Source: Sophora flavescens
Taxonomy: Eukaryota > Streptophyta > Magnoliopsida > Fabales > Fabaceae
Reading direction: 5' to 3'
Assembly (NCBI GenBank): GCA_030762895.1
Contig: CM061070.1
Location: 108,551,554 to 108,615,553 of the forward strand
DNA: 64,000 nt
In this document: positions 1 to 11,388 of the stretch, piece by piece
Layout: every line of letters starts with the position of its first letter
Numbering within the stretch: the stretch's first letter is position 1
Position numbers and translations under genes: made by a program
Notes under the pieces: generated by a model
Database searches by the model: none
What the model saw: only the letters and a program-made list of their open reading frames with translations
Told to the model about the DNA's origin: nothing

Positions 1-290
1 CTGCAAATCAAAAACTTAATTGCAGATTCGCGAAGCGAGATGTCACTCACGAGGCTAATCTGGAAAATTGTTATTCACACTTTCCAGAATCGCGAGGCGA
101 GTAGTATCTCGCGAGGCGAATGTGGAATTCCGACAGATGATGATGCCCAGAATCGCGAGGCGAAAGTAGACCTCGCGGCGCGAGACAGAAGCATGAGCAA
201 GTCTCTGAGATTCAGGACTTCTGTCTCGCGCGGCCACTGTGGATTCGCGTGGCGAATCAAGCTTCCTTTTTTTTTTTTAAATATATAAAT
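1..290 (-). repeat. GC-rich palindromic repeats in the 3' internal region of element C
   Basis: Variants of CTCGCGAGGCGAG recur about every 40-60 bases (for example near 32, 95, 110, 152, 170 and 225), separated by AT-rich spacers. The same motif family fills the LTR of this element at 2445-2690. Element A has the same arrangement, with its own palindrome both in the LTR and after integrase. No credible gene is present; the short frames here come from the repeats. Confidence 0.7.
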
Positions 291-304
291 GAAAATGATG
301 TAAA

Positions 305-1396
305 CTAAAAACAAAGGATACGTAGCTTGGGTTGCCTCCCAAGTAGCGCTTGTTTAACGTCACTAGCTTGATTTATTAAGAAGCATCCACCTAGATCCCA
401 TAGCCTGTGGCATAAGGGCCAAGAGATGCTCATCATGTGAGATCCTCCACCCGGATCCCATGGTTTGTGAAGTGGCAATTGCAGAAGCATTACGACTCTA
501 TCCATAATTCCACCTAGCCCCTGTGTGAAAACTCCATTGACCTCTTCAATTATGAACTCACTTCCTCTCGGGTCAAATGGTGTTTTCTCGAGGAAGTGTG
601 CCAGACAAGTGGGAGGGACTAACTTACCAGTGTCCACACTTGCATGCAAGCCAACATATTTATCTAATGCAGCAATTTCAGGTTGCTTGGCAAGCATGGT
701 GAAATCCACTACCGCATCATCTGCACTTTGATCCATCCCCCCAACCATATTATGCTCAAACAATGCTTCATGTGGGTATGGTACCTGCCGTTTGCAAATC
801 TCCCCCACTTACTCCAGTGCCTTGTCACTTGTCAACTCCTCTTTCTCTAGTTGCTCATCCTCAACTTCCTGAGAACTAGTTGCATCCCTGTTAGATCCCA
901 ACACCCTACCGCTTCTAGTTGTTATGGCATCACATTGGTTCTTAGGGTTGTTCTCGATATCACCTGGGAAAGTCCCTGGGAGACGCTCATTTAGTTGCTT
1001 TGCGAGCTGGGCAATCTGCATCTCTAGTTTCTGAATTGCCGACCCTGTATGAGTTGCCAACTTATCAATGACTGTGCTTGTATAGATTGCCAACTTCTCA
1101 ATTGCCGCATTCGCCTTCTCAAAACTCAACTCCCAAGGTTGCCTTCCACCATCCTGTTGAGGTTGTTGTTGCCAATGTTGTTGAGGCTGTGGTTGCCCGG
1201 CTAGACCACCAATAACATTACTCCAAGCGAAACCCGGATGGTCTCTCCTCATATAACCCCTATTTTGATTCTGACTGTTCCTCTGATAGTTGTTCTAGTG
1301 CACGCTTTCATAGAAATTATGGCATGAGTCCACATGTTCTTGAGAGAAGTAGAACGGACAGCTCTGAGTGTCATGGTCTCCATTACAATTTTCGCA
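305..1396 (-). pseudogene. gag nucleocapsid fragment plus post-pol tail of element C
   Basis: Read on the minus strand, a CCHC knuckle (C-x2-C-x3-H-x4-C) begins at 1396 and ends at 1358. It is followed in the same frame by a Gln-rich stretch, a coiled-coil-like segment and the Athila gag tail motif ITTRSGR. Two in-frame stops break the frame, at 1297-1295 and 811-809. Downstream the frame runs into about 165 residues of unknown function that end in the motif SDVKQALLGRQPK, seen after integrase in related elements. Gag would bind and package element RNA. The N-terminal half of gag is missing and the knuckle lies only about 165 bases from the primer site, so this is a remnant. Confidence 0.7.
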
Positions 1397-1560
1397 ACCC
1401 GGAAGCATTCCCTCGTGTACCTCGCATACAAAACAAGGCAAGACCAAGTGGAATCAAAGAAGTAGACAGAAATAATAGTAAATAAAAATAAAAATAAAAA
1501 TAAAAATAACTTAACCAAATAATTAAACTTCCCTTAAAATTAGGAAAATTGGTTGTGCCA

Positions 1561-1579
1561 ATCCCCGACAACGGCGCCA
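1561..1579 (-). other. Primer-binding site of element C (tRNA-Asp type)
   Basis: The minus-strand sequence TGGCGCCGTTGTCGGGGAT is complementary to the 3' end of plant tRNA-Asp(GUC) with one mismatch (T for C at position 13). It starts a few bases inside the LTR, as minus-strand priming requires. Confidence 0.85.
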
Positions 1580-1585
1580 AAAACT

Positions 1586-2936
1586 TGTTGAGTCACCGGC
1601 AAGTGTATCGGGTCGTCGCAAGTAATAAAATAAACACGGTAAGAATTTACCGAGGTCGAACACAAGGATTGGGCTACCAATTCAACTAATTCGCGAGAAA
1701 TTCGTTAAGTTGGTTAAGTGACAGCAAATGGTTGAGAGAGAGAAAATAGGATTGCAATTCAATTAACAAATCTAATAAAACTAAGGTATTAAAATCTGAA
1801 ATTAAAATATCTAAGGTCTCAAATCCACCTACCCAATCATGCATAGTACCCGAGTGATGATGATTCTTTCCTAAGATCAATTACATTGTCAACCAGGACC
1901 CCCAAATTCTCCTATATCCACTGTCGTGCTCAATAGGACGTATTCGACTATTGGATTACTTACTTACTATGTCTCTTAACCCTAATCATCAAAATCTATT
2001 AAATCTGGTCCCTATAAGGTTGCACCGATCTCCTACTCACTCTCGTGCAATATTCGATAGATGATCCCAATTCAAGTTCTAAAACGCGAATTGCCTCCTA
2101 AGCCTCATCACGTTTAACTAGTCAATCACGCATGCATATGATAAACACAATCAAATCAGAATTGGAAAACATTAATTGAAAGAAGGGAGAAAAACATACA
2201 TCACATCGAATTCTACACCGCCATGGGTGGTTTCATTGATCCCTCAGAAGAGGGGATTAGCTCCTCATGCCCGTAAAGACAGACAAGCAATCGGACATAA
2301 CCACCATAGTAAAATAAGAAAAAGAAAAGAGGAGACGCAGCTCCAGAAACACAAGGATTCGTCCCTAAACGCTACAAAACAGTAGTGAATCAAAAGCTCC
2401 TAAATTCTGCCCTAAAACAACAATATATAGGATTCAGGATCTGCGCGAACTCGCTAGGCGAGCAAGCTCTCGCGAGGCGAATATTAAAATTGGCGCGCTT
2501 TCAAATTGGACTCTCGCGAGGCGACACATAGAGGATGACAATTCTGGCACAGTCAGGCCTTCAGGCTCGCGAGGCGAGTGGTATATTCACGGGGCGAGAC
2601 AGAAAGGACGACTGTTGCTGCTTCAACTGGTCTTCAGGCTCGCGAGGCGAGCATACTCTCGTGTGGCGAGTATCTCCAGAATGGCAATTTCCACTGTTTT
2701 CTTCATTCCCTTGACTCTCAGAGCTTCACTTCTAACTTGAAACAATAAAAAGAAACAAAAAGCATAATTCTATTCAAAATAAACTAAAAACTACTAAAAA
2801 TACATAAAACGAGTCAAAGTCTAACTTAGGAACAAAACAAGGCCAAATTTGGGCGAAAACGAGATTGAACTCGAATAATTAGCACAGAAACCACAGCCCA
2901 TCTAGTTATAAAACTAGATAAGCCAGAGGGTTATCA
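1586..2936 (-). repeat. 5' LTR of element C (1351 bp)
   Basis: On the minus strand it begins TGATAACCC at 2936 and ends ACTCAACA at 1586, just before the primer site. The first 45 bases resemble the starts of the LTRs at 31492, 50363 and 58579. A TATATATT box (2429-2422) follows the palindromic array. The sequence then resumes the interrupted LTR at 2937; the other end of C is outside the window, so the target duplication cannot be checked. Confidence 0.8.
2445..2690. repeat. CTCGCGAGGCGAG palindrome array upstream of the TATA box in the C LTR
   Basis: Near-palindromes such as GCTCGCGAGGCGAGC recur near 2449, 2470, 2513, 2568, 2595, 2637 and 2660 with spacers of 20-40 bases. In element orientation the array ends about 20 bases before the TATA-like TATATATT. 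This is the U3 promoter region; binding of a host protein is only an inference. Confidence 0.7.
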
Positions 2937-3435
2937 GAACACCAACTAAGTACGGCTAGGAATAGAGTAGGAGATTGGTGCAATCGCGATAGGGAGCCAA
3001 GAACTTAATATAATCTAACTGTTGGTTATCAGATCGGAAGATAGGTAATTTGCATGTTCAGGTAATTCCTTTTGAATATCGGAAGAGACTTATGATAATT
3101 GAGGGTTCCAATTGGCAAAGAAATTGAACATAGGGATAAGAGAATAATCACATAGGTAGCTTGCATGATTGGGTAGGTGGATTCATGACCTTAGAAGCCT
3201 TAATCTTAATTTAAATCTCACTGTCATATGTTAGTTTAGATAATTGGTAGTCGATAGTTGATTTGTTAATGATAATTCTCTTTCTTCATAACAAACTACT
3301 TGTTGACTTGGTCAAACTACTTTGAATTAGCTTGAATTTTGGTATAATTGGTCTCCCAATCCCTGTGTTCGATATCGGTAACTACTTACCGTGTTTTATT
3401 ACTTGCTTCGATCCGGTACACTTGTCGGAGTCCCA
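2937..3435 (+). repeat. Right part of an LTR (family G) interrupted by element C
   Basis: This matches 32320-32712 nearly base for base, except that the unit 2 copy lacks about 110 bases (unit 1 about 3185-3297). It ends CGGAGTCCCA, a CA terminus, with no primer site after it, so it is the end of a 3' LTR. Its left part lies beyond element C, outside the window. Confidence 0.75.
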
Positions 3436-3439
3436 TTAG

Positions 3440-5741
3440 TGGCAGATTGAGTTTGATAATTATGGGGAGGCTATTTGCTCGCATGCTAATGATTTTTCTA
3501 GTTTCTTGGCTGTGCAAGCTAAAAGCCATGCTAGCACATTGATTTAGGAATGGGCTAAAGTACCCGAGAACGTGAAAAATCATATTTAGGAGTTACTCAC
3601 GATAAAGTAACTTTTAACCTCTTCGTTTGTATCTATTGTATTTAGGCATATTATCATTCAAAAATTCATCTATTTTGTTCTGTAATGTAGGTCTATTTTG
3701 ATATGCCGAATACTACAACTATGAAGAAGAAAGTTCTTTCACATGCTGCTAAGCTTTGGACGAGGTTTAAGTCAACCCTGTCAAGTAATTACATCTTTGG
3801 AATGTAGGCCGACAAGTCTCCTACTGATGATTACCCTTTCCTTGATCGAGATACGTGGGATCAATTTGTGGCGATCCGACGCTTGCCTCCCTATCTGGTT
3901 AGGTGAAGTTAAATTTTTTATAATAAGCCAACCTAATGTTTTTTATTTAATTGAATTGACTACTTGCTATTTGTAACAGGAGAAAAGGGGAAAGGCTTAG
4001 GGGATCCAGGAAAAAAAAATGTCCACAAACACCATATATCTTATGGTGGCTATAAACTAGTTCGACATAATATAATGGAGGCGAAGTTGAAGAAGAGGCA
4101 GGAAGAAGCAGGAGATGAGGATACAGTTATTGATCCTCCGACTCCCCCCCTCCCCACGAGGGGATACATGGATTGAAGATCGAAAGACAAACTTGGGGGT
4201 TATTAAATCTGAGCCCACACACATTGTTGCGGAAAAGATTGTAAGTAATTAATATTTAATTCTACTTGCACTTTGTAACAAACTTTTTGGTATCTTACCC
4301 ATTTTTTTGAATTTCGTCTTTGTAGGCTTCGCTGAAGGAACAAAGCTCGCAAGGATCATTCGTTCCACAGGGTCGTCGGGATATCCTGGTCACTGCCCTA
4401 GACAAAGATGACCACCTTGACCAAGTCATTGGTGTTGGAGTGCAAGTGGGCATTCGGAAACCATGGGAGAACGGGAGCAGCTACTCACGGAGAAGATTAG
4501 AAAGGATGTTATACGATCGCTTTTAAAGGACCCGGGGGCTCTTCGGACTCTTATATCATCTATGCAAACCGAAGTAAACCCAACTTTCCAACCTTCACAT
4601 GTGAGTACAAATGGGAGATGTCCAGGTCAACATGTGTTGGTAGATGATGATAAGGAGCGGGACAATGATGAGATGGTGGCGCTGGTGGAGGCGAAGGTAT
4701 TCATATTCATTATATTAATTATGTCTTTCTCTATTTACAATTAAAATGACATGACAATATTTAATAATTCTTTATCTTTGTTAATTGTTTAGGATAATAA
4801 CAAAGTCGGTGGTCCATCGAATCTGTCGTAGGAGAGGGGGAAGTCTCTTTCACCCCAGGTATTCATAATCATTCAATTATTACTTATGTTTTTATATTAT
4901 TTAGGATAATATTTACCCTTTATTCAGAATTCTTTATATTGTTTGTTTAGGACAACACAACTCCGTCGAATCCGAGGAAGAGTAGTATCTCGCCGATAGC
5001 TCGTCTGGCTGCATGAGTGGCGGTGTACCAACACGATGACTTTGATATTCCTTTGGAACATGATGGCACTGTAACTGACTTGTTTCCTAGTTTTTATATC
5101 TCGGGGGGGGGGGGGATGTGGGTGACGTACTCCATGATCGAGTATGGATAACCAATATGGTTGTTAGTGTTTGGTGCACATACGTACTTACATTTCAATA
5201 TAATTTATTTATTTCAATATATTATGTCATGAACATTGACTAATTATTTCATTTCTTAGGTATCTGCATCGCCTTGCTATGACAAAGGGCATCCCGTCTA
5301 GTTATGGATTCTTAGACCCCACCCTCATTCAGGGTGATTTCTACATAACTGGCGATGCCATCACCAGATACTTGCAATCCGTAGTATCTATTAGCCACAC
5401 TGAGGTATATATGGCACCACTTCTCAGGAATGACCATTGGCAGTTCCTCATATTTTGCCCAGCACAGCATACAGTCATATTTCATTGCTCGTTGCACTTT
5501 CTGCCGGACCCTCAAGTGAAACAGTATATTGATAGGTACGTAAAATCTTATTTATAATTCGTAACTTTTTTCTTTTATTTTATTAAATATGCATGAACAA
5601 ATCATTGACATTCATATTTTTTTTATCATATTGCAATGATTGCGTGTATCAACGCTTCCACAAATGGTAAAAGTAGGGGTGTAAAGACAAAACTCAAGGC
5701 TACATGGATTATCCCAAAGGTAAGTAGTTTATTAAATAGTA

Positions 5742-5780
<39 letters not shown>

Positions 5781-6165
5781 GTTATACTCATATATTATTT
5801 TTACTTGATATTGATGAATTTCAAATTGATTTGTAGTCTCGTAGACAAGTCGACGATTGGGAGTGTGCCTACTATGTCATAAGACATAAGTTAGACATTG
5901 TCTCCACTAGTATTAAAGATAAATGGTCGCAGGTAATAAATAGCTATATATATATATACATTCAGTTAATTAATTATATTCTGTTTTTGTTATTGACTTA
6001 ATTTAATTAATGTTGCATTAATTTGAACTTGTGCAGGCTTTCGACAATGAATCTAGCTTGACTTTTAAGGAAATCACAAGCTCGAGAGAGCAGTTTGTAG
6101 AGTTCTTTTTTGAGTACACTAAAGAGAAACAAATAGACTTAGATCCTAGGGGTGCATTGTTTTAG
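3440..6165 (+). pseudogene. CACTA-associated gene with C-terminal Ulp1-like (C48) peptidase, unit 1
   Basis: I read exons near 3440-3605, 3691-3895, 3981-4240, 4326-4696, 4793-4858, 4951-5160, 5260-5535, 5636-5719, 5837-5932 and 6037-6165, most with GT and AG borders. The middle exons encode the lysine-rich, SQGSFVPQGR-type region seen in plant CACTA genes. The last four resemble a SUMO-protease-like fold: NDHWQ could supply the catalytic His, and DDWECAYYV the catalytic Cys. Such peptidases cleave ubiquitin-like conjugates; their role in transposons is unclear. In-frame stops occur near 3544, 3595, 3806 and 5015, and the acceptor before 5636 lacks AG. The frame ends at TAG 6163-6165. It is not functional as it stands. 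Confidence 0.65.
5742..5780 (+). repeat. ATT trinucleotide microsatellite in an H intron
   Basis: About 13 ATT repeats lie in the intron between 5719 and 5837. The unit 2 copy (about 39282-39303) has far fewer, so the tract changed length after the duplication. Confidence 0.9.
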
Positions 6166-6214
6166 TTACTCGGAACATTATTAGATTGTGTATGATCATG
6201 ACTTAATTAATTAG

Positions 6215-6557
6215 TTAAAAGATAATGAAAACACTTGTAACAGTGGTTAAGAATATAACCGACATTACAAGTCACATGTGACAGCGGTTCCTTCGAAAAC
6301 CGCTGCTACAAGTTAACTTGTAACAATGGTTATAAAACCAACTGCTGTTACAAGTTAACTTGTAACATTGCTCTGATATTCAATCCGCCACTTGTAAAGG
6401 CGGTTGTCTCAATAATCGTTGTAGATATACTTGTAACATCGGTTGGAAAACCGACGTTATAAGATAAACTTGTAATGTCGGTTTAAGCAACGTCGCATCC
6501 AAAACCGACGTCACAAGTCACTTTTAACCGCTGTAAAAAGTGCTTCATGAACTAGTG
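6215..6557. repeat. Subterminal repeat array of CACTA element H
   Basis: Direct and inverted copies of a short unit (ACTTGTAACA followed by an imperfect CGGTT...AACCG inverted pair) recur about ten times before the CACTAG terminus. Such arrays are the usual transposase-binding region of CACTA elements. The unit 2 copy is split by copia element E. Confidence 0.75.
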
Positions 6558-7139
6558 ATTATCTTTCAATTTAAATACATAACCTAATAAGCTATTTTTT
6601 ATTTTTTTTAATATATACAATTATATTAGTTGAATTATACTTGATGAGTTATTATCGTTATTAATTTACAACAAAGGATTTTGTTTTTTGTATATAATTT
6701 AATATAATCATAGCAGATCTGTAATTTGGCCAAAATCATTCTTTAAAATGTGATTTTCCAAAAGGGTTCATGTATTTAGGTAAAATACACAATTTTTCTA
6801 AATCAGACTTGTGAAAAGCGAAATAAATGTGAAATAATAACATACAAAATTGATAAGGCAGTTCAGTCAATTAAACATATGTCTCCGGACTACTACAGAT
6901 ATTTTATTCAAAAGAGAAATATAAAAACACAAACACTTTCAACCTCTCACAACTTACAACCCAGAAACTTGAGATTTTTTCTCATTAAAAGATTTTCTCA
7001 AAGCCTTAATTTTATCTCGTATTTGGAGTTATTATTTTTTCTATGATGAAGGCTTTTATTTATAGATACAAAAGATCCTCCCTTTACCACCTGCTCGTTT
7101 TGACAACCAATTCTAATTGGTTTTCCAATTTTTGCTCAA
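6558..7139. other. AT-rich flank between CACTA H and the SINE
   Basis: No gene is visible. The sequence is AT-rich and matches 43571-44274 except that unit 2 has about 118 extra bases (43798-43915). The two copies meet at short A-rich repeats, so either an insertion or a deletion is possible. Confidence 0.5.
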
Positions 7140-7345
7140 TAAAAACTTTTATTGGGTTGTACAGCTATAGCCACCTCATTATACATTGTACCAACATATA
7201 GGTGACACGGACTAATCTCCCATGGGAGTTTGTTCGGCGCCTCGATGGGTGGCATCCCTCCCAGCTGAGGTTTTTCCATTCTCGAGGCTCGAACTCGAGA
7301 CCTTGGTTAAGAGGCGAGAGACCTTTAACCACTCACGCCAACCTC
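7140..7345 (-). mobile_element. tRNA-derived SINE, unit 1
   Basis: On the minus strand TGGCGTGAGTGG (7340-7329) fits an RNA polymerase III A box. AGTTCGAGCCT (7295-7285), 33 bases further on, fits a B box. A non-tRNA tail runs to about 7140. The boundaries are approximate because I could not identify a clear target duplication. The element lies just upstream of the promoter of the EAR-motif gene. Confidence 0.55.
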
Positions 7346-7473
7346 AGTCGGTTCTTTTCCTCCTATTTGAAAATATCATAAAAGGTCTCCAGGCACTAAA
7401 AAATTGTACTAATTCAACCATAAAAAATTAATATCCCAATATATGCATTTAATGAGAAAGAAACATTTTCATC

Positions 7474-7480
7474 TATAAAA
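7474..7480 (+). promoter_or_regulatory. TATA box of the EAR-motif gene, unit 1
   Basis: TATAAAA lies 66 bases before the ATG at 7546, a normal plant core promoter spacing once a short leader is allowed. It is conserved in unit 2 at 44608-44614. Confidence 0.6.
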
Positions 7481-7545
7481 ACCCTCTCGTTTGAGTCTAA
7501 TATGTACTCATTGTTCTCTCTCAATTCCTTGCCCTAAATTCTACA

Positions 7546-7797
7546 ATGAACAACAACAACAATAACTTGTACCTCAGCTCTGATGAGGTTTTCAACTTGC
7601 AAGCATTCATAGCTCATGTTGAGTCTCTTGTGGCTCATGGAAATGCTGCCACAAGAAGGCAATATTTACAAAACCAGTTTAACTCTAGAGAGCTACCTTC
7701 AAACCGTTTGCACCCCACTTTTCATAGGCCAATGCTAATGCATGAAACCAGAAACTTTACTGGATTTCATATTATACATAGTTTGCGGAGAATATAA
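7546..7797 (+). pseudogene. Truncated copy of the EAR-motif gene, unit 1
   Basis: The first 71 residues (poly-Asn start, then a helical-looking segment with AFIAHVESL and a basic RRQYLQN stretch) match the intact unit 2 protein apart from two substitutions. At 7758 the frame joins sequence that lies about 800 bases further on in unit 2 (45690), adding 12 unrelated residues and a stop. The C-terminal LxLxL motif is lost. TTT at both break points suggests a microhomology deletion. The promoter is retained, so a short protein could still be made, but a function is doubtful. Confidence 0.65.
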
Positions 7798-8612
7798 ATA
7801 GATTTTACCATTAATCAAGATATCAATTTCAATTGAAACAAAATCTATCAACTCTGTTGAGGGGAATTACAGAATAAAAACAAAATCAACATCAGTAATC
7901 ATTGTTTTGAATTGCGGTTGCGTTGCCGTTAAAGAAATTATGAACAATTATAAGAAAATATGGATAATATACCCATGATTGTAGATTTTCGGATTTAAAA
8001 ACAACCATTTGAAACTCTGATGGTAGCAATATTTAATCCAGATAATAGGTGAGTTTTTTTGTTGCCAAATAGATCTATTGAAAACATGTAAAAGTTGAAT
8101 GACAAACAATTTTCATTTCTTAAATTTTGAATTGGTAGCACTGTAGCCTCTCAGGGCACATCATTAAAGCTGAGTGATGAGTGGCTAGTCCAAAAAACAG
8201 AGAGATAGGTGTGCCAGGTCGAATGTAGTTAGATGAGCGGCAGAGCCCAAAAACAGAGAGATAGGTATCGAACTCAACTTTGTCTTCAATTCTCCAAATT
8301 ATTTAAAGATCATACCCGATTTACACTTTAAAATGATAGATTTATTATATAAAAAATGAATAATATTAAAGGTTTTAACAATCAATCAATGGTTAATTGT
8401 TATGGTGTTTTAATCTTCTATGTTAAGTGTGGAGGACCTTGGACTTGCCCATCTGAACTCATATATGAAAATTTATATTCTACATCTTAACGAATCAAAA
8501 CTTTCGCACATATCTCAATTATTGAGAAACATGTAAAAGTTGAATGACAAATAATTTTTATTTCCTAATTTTTGTAAGGGTAGAATCGTAGCCTTCAGGG
8601 CACAACATTATT
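7798..8612. other. Non-coding stretch downstream of the truncated gene
   Basis: I see no gene. The phrase CAAAAACAGAGAGATAGGT recurs near 8195 and 8252, and a related one near 9110 and 9158, so an old unrecognised repeat may lie here. It is collinear with 45700-46495 in unit 2. Confidence 0.4.
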
Positions 8613-9076
8613 GCTCTGTTTATTTGAGTGGAAGTTGTGAAGAGCGAAGCAGAGAAGAGAAAAATTAGAGAGAAAAGTGAAAGTTTTGTTGTTTGGTAAT
8701 GGAGAGAGTATGTGGGGCTCTCCCAAAATTAAAATATCTTCTATGATGAAGAGAAAATGGAATAAGGCTACGTAGAATATAGGGGTGCATTTACTTTTTT
8801 GTCCTTTCATGTATTCTTCGTTGGCCAATGCCCATGGGATGTGTCTGACGCCTTCCCCACTTACTACGCATGTCTATGATTTTTATTAATTATATTATAT
8901 AATAATATAATGTAATATAATATGTTATATTATATATTATCAGAGATGAATATGTTTTTACAAGAAAAATCAAGTTTTTTTCTCTTCTACTTCTCTCCTA
9001 CTTCTTTCAATCAAAACAACCTAAAAATCTACTCATTTTCTCTTCTTTGTTAATTCTTCCCTAATCCAAACAATGC
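8613..9076. mobile_element. Possible MITE with imperfect terminal inverted repeats, unit 1
   Basis: The left end GCTCTGTTTATTTGAGTGGA and the reverse complement of the right end, GCATTGTTTGGATTAGGGAA, match over most positions, and both continue into GA-rich sequence. No convincing target duplication is visible. The minus-strand frame inside (8595-8828) has no recognisable domain. It is also present in unit 2 at 46496-46960. Confidence 0.35.
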
Positions 9077-9390
9077 ATAAAGTTGAGCTATGAATGTGTT
9101 TAGTTCAAAAAACAGAGAGATGGACTGTCGGGTAGAACATAGATGAGCACTAGAGCCCAAAAACAGAGAGTTATATGTCAACTCAGATATGAAACACCTA
9201 ATTAAACAAATCAAAACTTTTGCACATACTTGAATGAATTCAATAAGTGGTTCTAAATTTTATTTGGGAGCGCCGATATTTTAAAATGATTATTGTATCG
9301 GTATCCAATATATACTTCTCAAATACTTTTATACTATTTTATAATATATTTTTTTGAATTTCATACCGATACAATGTGATATCGTAATGA

Positions 9391-9592
9391 CAAGGCTGAC
9401 CCAAGGCAACATGAGGCCTAAAGGTAGGTGAGACTTAATAGTGAACAAATCATAAGATGAGGCCTCGTTTGTGCAATTTTTATTAGGTATTAAATAATTT
9501 TTGTAAGTGGGCTATGGAGGGAACCTAGCTAGTGGGGTGGACTGGAGGCCTAAAGCAAGGGCTTGTCTAACTTTACCCTCGGGCCGGCCCTA
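9391..9592. mobile_element. hAT-type MITE, unit 1 (202 bp)
   Basis: The ends are CAAGGCTGACCC and, reversed, TAGGGCCGGCCC, close to the CAGGGCCGGCCC terminus of hAT elements. It is flanked by CGTAATGA (9383-9390) and CGTGACGA (9593-9600), an 8-base target duplication with two differences. The unit 2 copy (47275-47476) has the same length and retains CAGGG at both ends. Confidence 0.7.
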
Positions 9593-9600
9593 CGTGACGA

Positions 9601-10358
9601 TATATAGTATTTAATGATCTACAAAGACAAAATGTGATTGATGAAATACTGGTTTCTAGTTTAGGATTTGTATTTTTATGTCAATATTACATTAGTTTTT
9701 GTGCACATTTTCAACCTTTTGTGTTCTATAATTTTTAAAATTTATCGTATCCATTTATCAATATAATGCCATATTTGTATTCCATATCGGTATTCATACT
9801 TACTAACTACTATCTTACTAATTTTTTTGGTCTTTGACCGCGATTTTCCATAGGTAAAGTTGTGAGACTAATCCTCGGGTCGGGGTTAGCGTTTAGGTAA
9901 AACTCTCCTTAAAGTGTCGACTGGGGACACATAGTCCACTATCTGGAATAATTCATTTTGTATATTAATTTTCATTATAAATAAAATTTGCGTCTCGCAT
10001 TTAGGTTGTATGGTAAAGTTATTATTTGAGAGGGTGTTCCCAAAACATAATGGTTGTTAATGGGGTCTTTTCAAAAGACTCATTTTTTTTAATATCGCGA
10101 ATTTGAGTCCCCTCTGCTGTTGCAATCCATCATGCACCAATCACGTCTTCAAGGTCACACAGCTTCATCATGGCTTGCTTCACCATCCTCATCCGCCACA
10201 ACCTCGAAATCTCAAGTCTATGTGAAATTTTTCACTCTATGTTCTGCAATTAGGGATTTAGTTTCTCTTAAGGTTTCTAAATTACTTAACGGGGTTCTGG
10301 TTCTTCTCGGTTTTTCCATTTCCACATTGAAGATGTTTTTGTGAATAAGTAGTTTATA
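9601..10358. other. AT-rich non-coding stretch; possible old leader sequence near 10120
   Basis: No gene is recognised. Around 10120-10230 the base composition shifts to C-rich sequence with short Ser/Thr-rich frames, which could be a decayed leader, but the unit 2 copy does not conserve a reading frame. I see nothing else to support a call. Confidence 0.3.
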
Positions 10359-10588
10359 GGGGTCTGTTTGCTTTATTTTTAATTTTAGAAATAATTACAA
10401 AACCGATACCTTGTTTTGTTTTTGTTTACTATTTTAAAAATATTATACAGGAAACATTGAAAACAACTTTTCCTAATTTTCACTTTTTCCTTTACAAATT
10501 TTTGGAAACGGGAAACAAAATAAAAATAATGTGACAGTTTTATAATTATTTCTAAAAACATAAAACTGAAAACAAAGCAAACAAACCC
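10359..10588. mobile_element. MITE with long inverted repeats, unit 1 (230 bp)
   Basis: The left end GGGGTCTGTTTGCTTT matches the reversed right end GGGTTTGTTTGCTTT, and both continue to a shared TTTTAGAAATAATTA. It is flanked by TA on each side (ATA and TAA), which fits a Tourist-like or Stowaway-like element. Unit 2 copy: 48249-48477. Confidence 0.6.
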
Positions 10589-11096
10589 TAAACTTGCCTC
10601 TCTCTCTTTTTTTGGTAGAAACTCTAAACTTGTCTAAGTAGTAGGTCTCTGCCAGGTGTTTGCTTCATAATTGTGATTTGTGGAATATCTAAGAATAGGC
10701 ATTCAATGGAAAATATAAAACGCATTTCTGTGTAGAGTGATACCAAAAAAAGCATTGGTGGAAAGCATTTAGTTTTCATTTGAAATGTTTTTGTCTGGAG
10801 TTTGAGATACATAATTATGTATAAACTTCCTCTCTCTTTTTTTTGACGGGGAAGTCCACATGTATAAACTTCCTTTATTAGCTATTGATTTACTATATTT
10901 ATGTTAAGATACTCAAATTCTCTCCTTAAAATATTTGTTATGTACTTGATATTTATAGGAGAAATTAATACGATCCATCTAAATGAGAAATGTTTGGCCA
11001 CACCAAATAATTATATATTAAATGAAGTCCTTGTTGTTTACCATGTAGAGGTTATTTGGTAACTTGCCAGTATTACACTACTCTACTAAAGTTGTA

Positions 11097-11388
11097 GTGT
11101 GTGTTTGGTTTTACGTTGTAAAATGTGATTTTAGTAAAAATGAGATGTTTGATTATTGTCAGGTAAAATTGATTTAACCTCCAGAAACAATTCTGACTAG
11201 AAGTTAAAAAGTGACTTTTAAGTTGAGTTGCAAAATTTACACTAAGTTTTACATACGTCAAATTTGCTTTCAAAATAAAAACAATCAAACATAAATCACT
11301 TCACTTCAAACTCAATTTTAACCAAATCAATTTTACAAAATAAATTATATTGGAACTACTTTTATCAAACGCTCGTCCAAACATACAC
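11097..11388. mobile_element. Possible MITE, unit 1 (292 bp)
   Basis: The left end GTGTGTGTTTGG and the reversed right end GTGTATGTTTGG match at 11 of 12 bases, with GTA immediately outside each end. The interior has further imperfect inverted similarity (AAAATTGATTT). Superfamily uncertain. Unit 2 copy: 48983-49274. The 300 bases from 11389 to 11690 hold no gene. Confidence 0.4.

Larger units (their letters stand above)
1..2936 (-). mobile_element. Athila-type LTR retrotransposon C, internally deleted; left end outside window
   Basis: On the minus strand the order is LTR (2936 down to 1586), a tRNA-Asp primer site (1579-1561), a gag zinc-knuckle segment (about 1396), a tail frame ending near 305, and GC-rich palindromic repeats down to base 1. 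The tail contains the conserved post-integrase sequence whose plus-strand equivalent in element A is at 19398-19441. No protease, RT, RNase H or integrase lies between gag and this tail, so the element is a deletion derivative that would need enzymes from elsewhere. The second LTR must lie left of the window. It sits in reverse orientation inside a related LTR that resumes at 2937. The family call rests on the primer site and on similarity to elements A and F. Confidence 0.75.
3436..6557 (+). mobile_element. CACTA (En/Spm-type) transposon H, unit 1 copy, 5' end missing
   Basis: The right end reads GCTTCATGAACTAGTG; its reverse complement begins CACTAG, the CACTA-family terminus. The last 340 bases are subterminal repeats. 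Inside is a multi-exon frame of the type found in plant CACTA elements, ending in a Ulp1-like peptidase domain. The left terminus is not visible because the LTR ending at 3435 abuts it, so the element is truncated or was split by that LTR. No TNP2-type transposase frame is present. Confidence 0.75.

Noticed and set aside
8595..8828. Minus-strand frame of 77 residues present in both units (46478-46711)
   Set aside because: Conservation is explained by the recent duplication; it lies across the end of a candidate MITE and has no domain or promoter.
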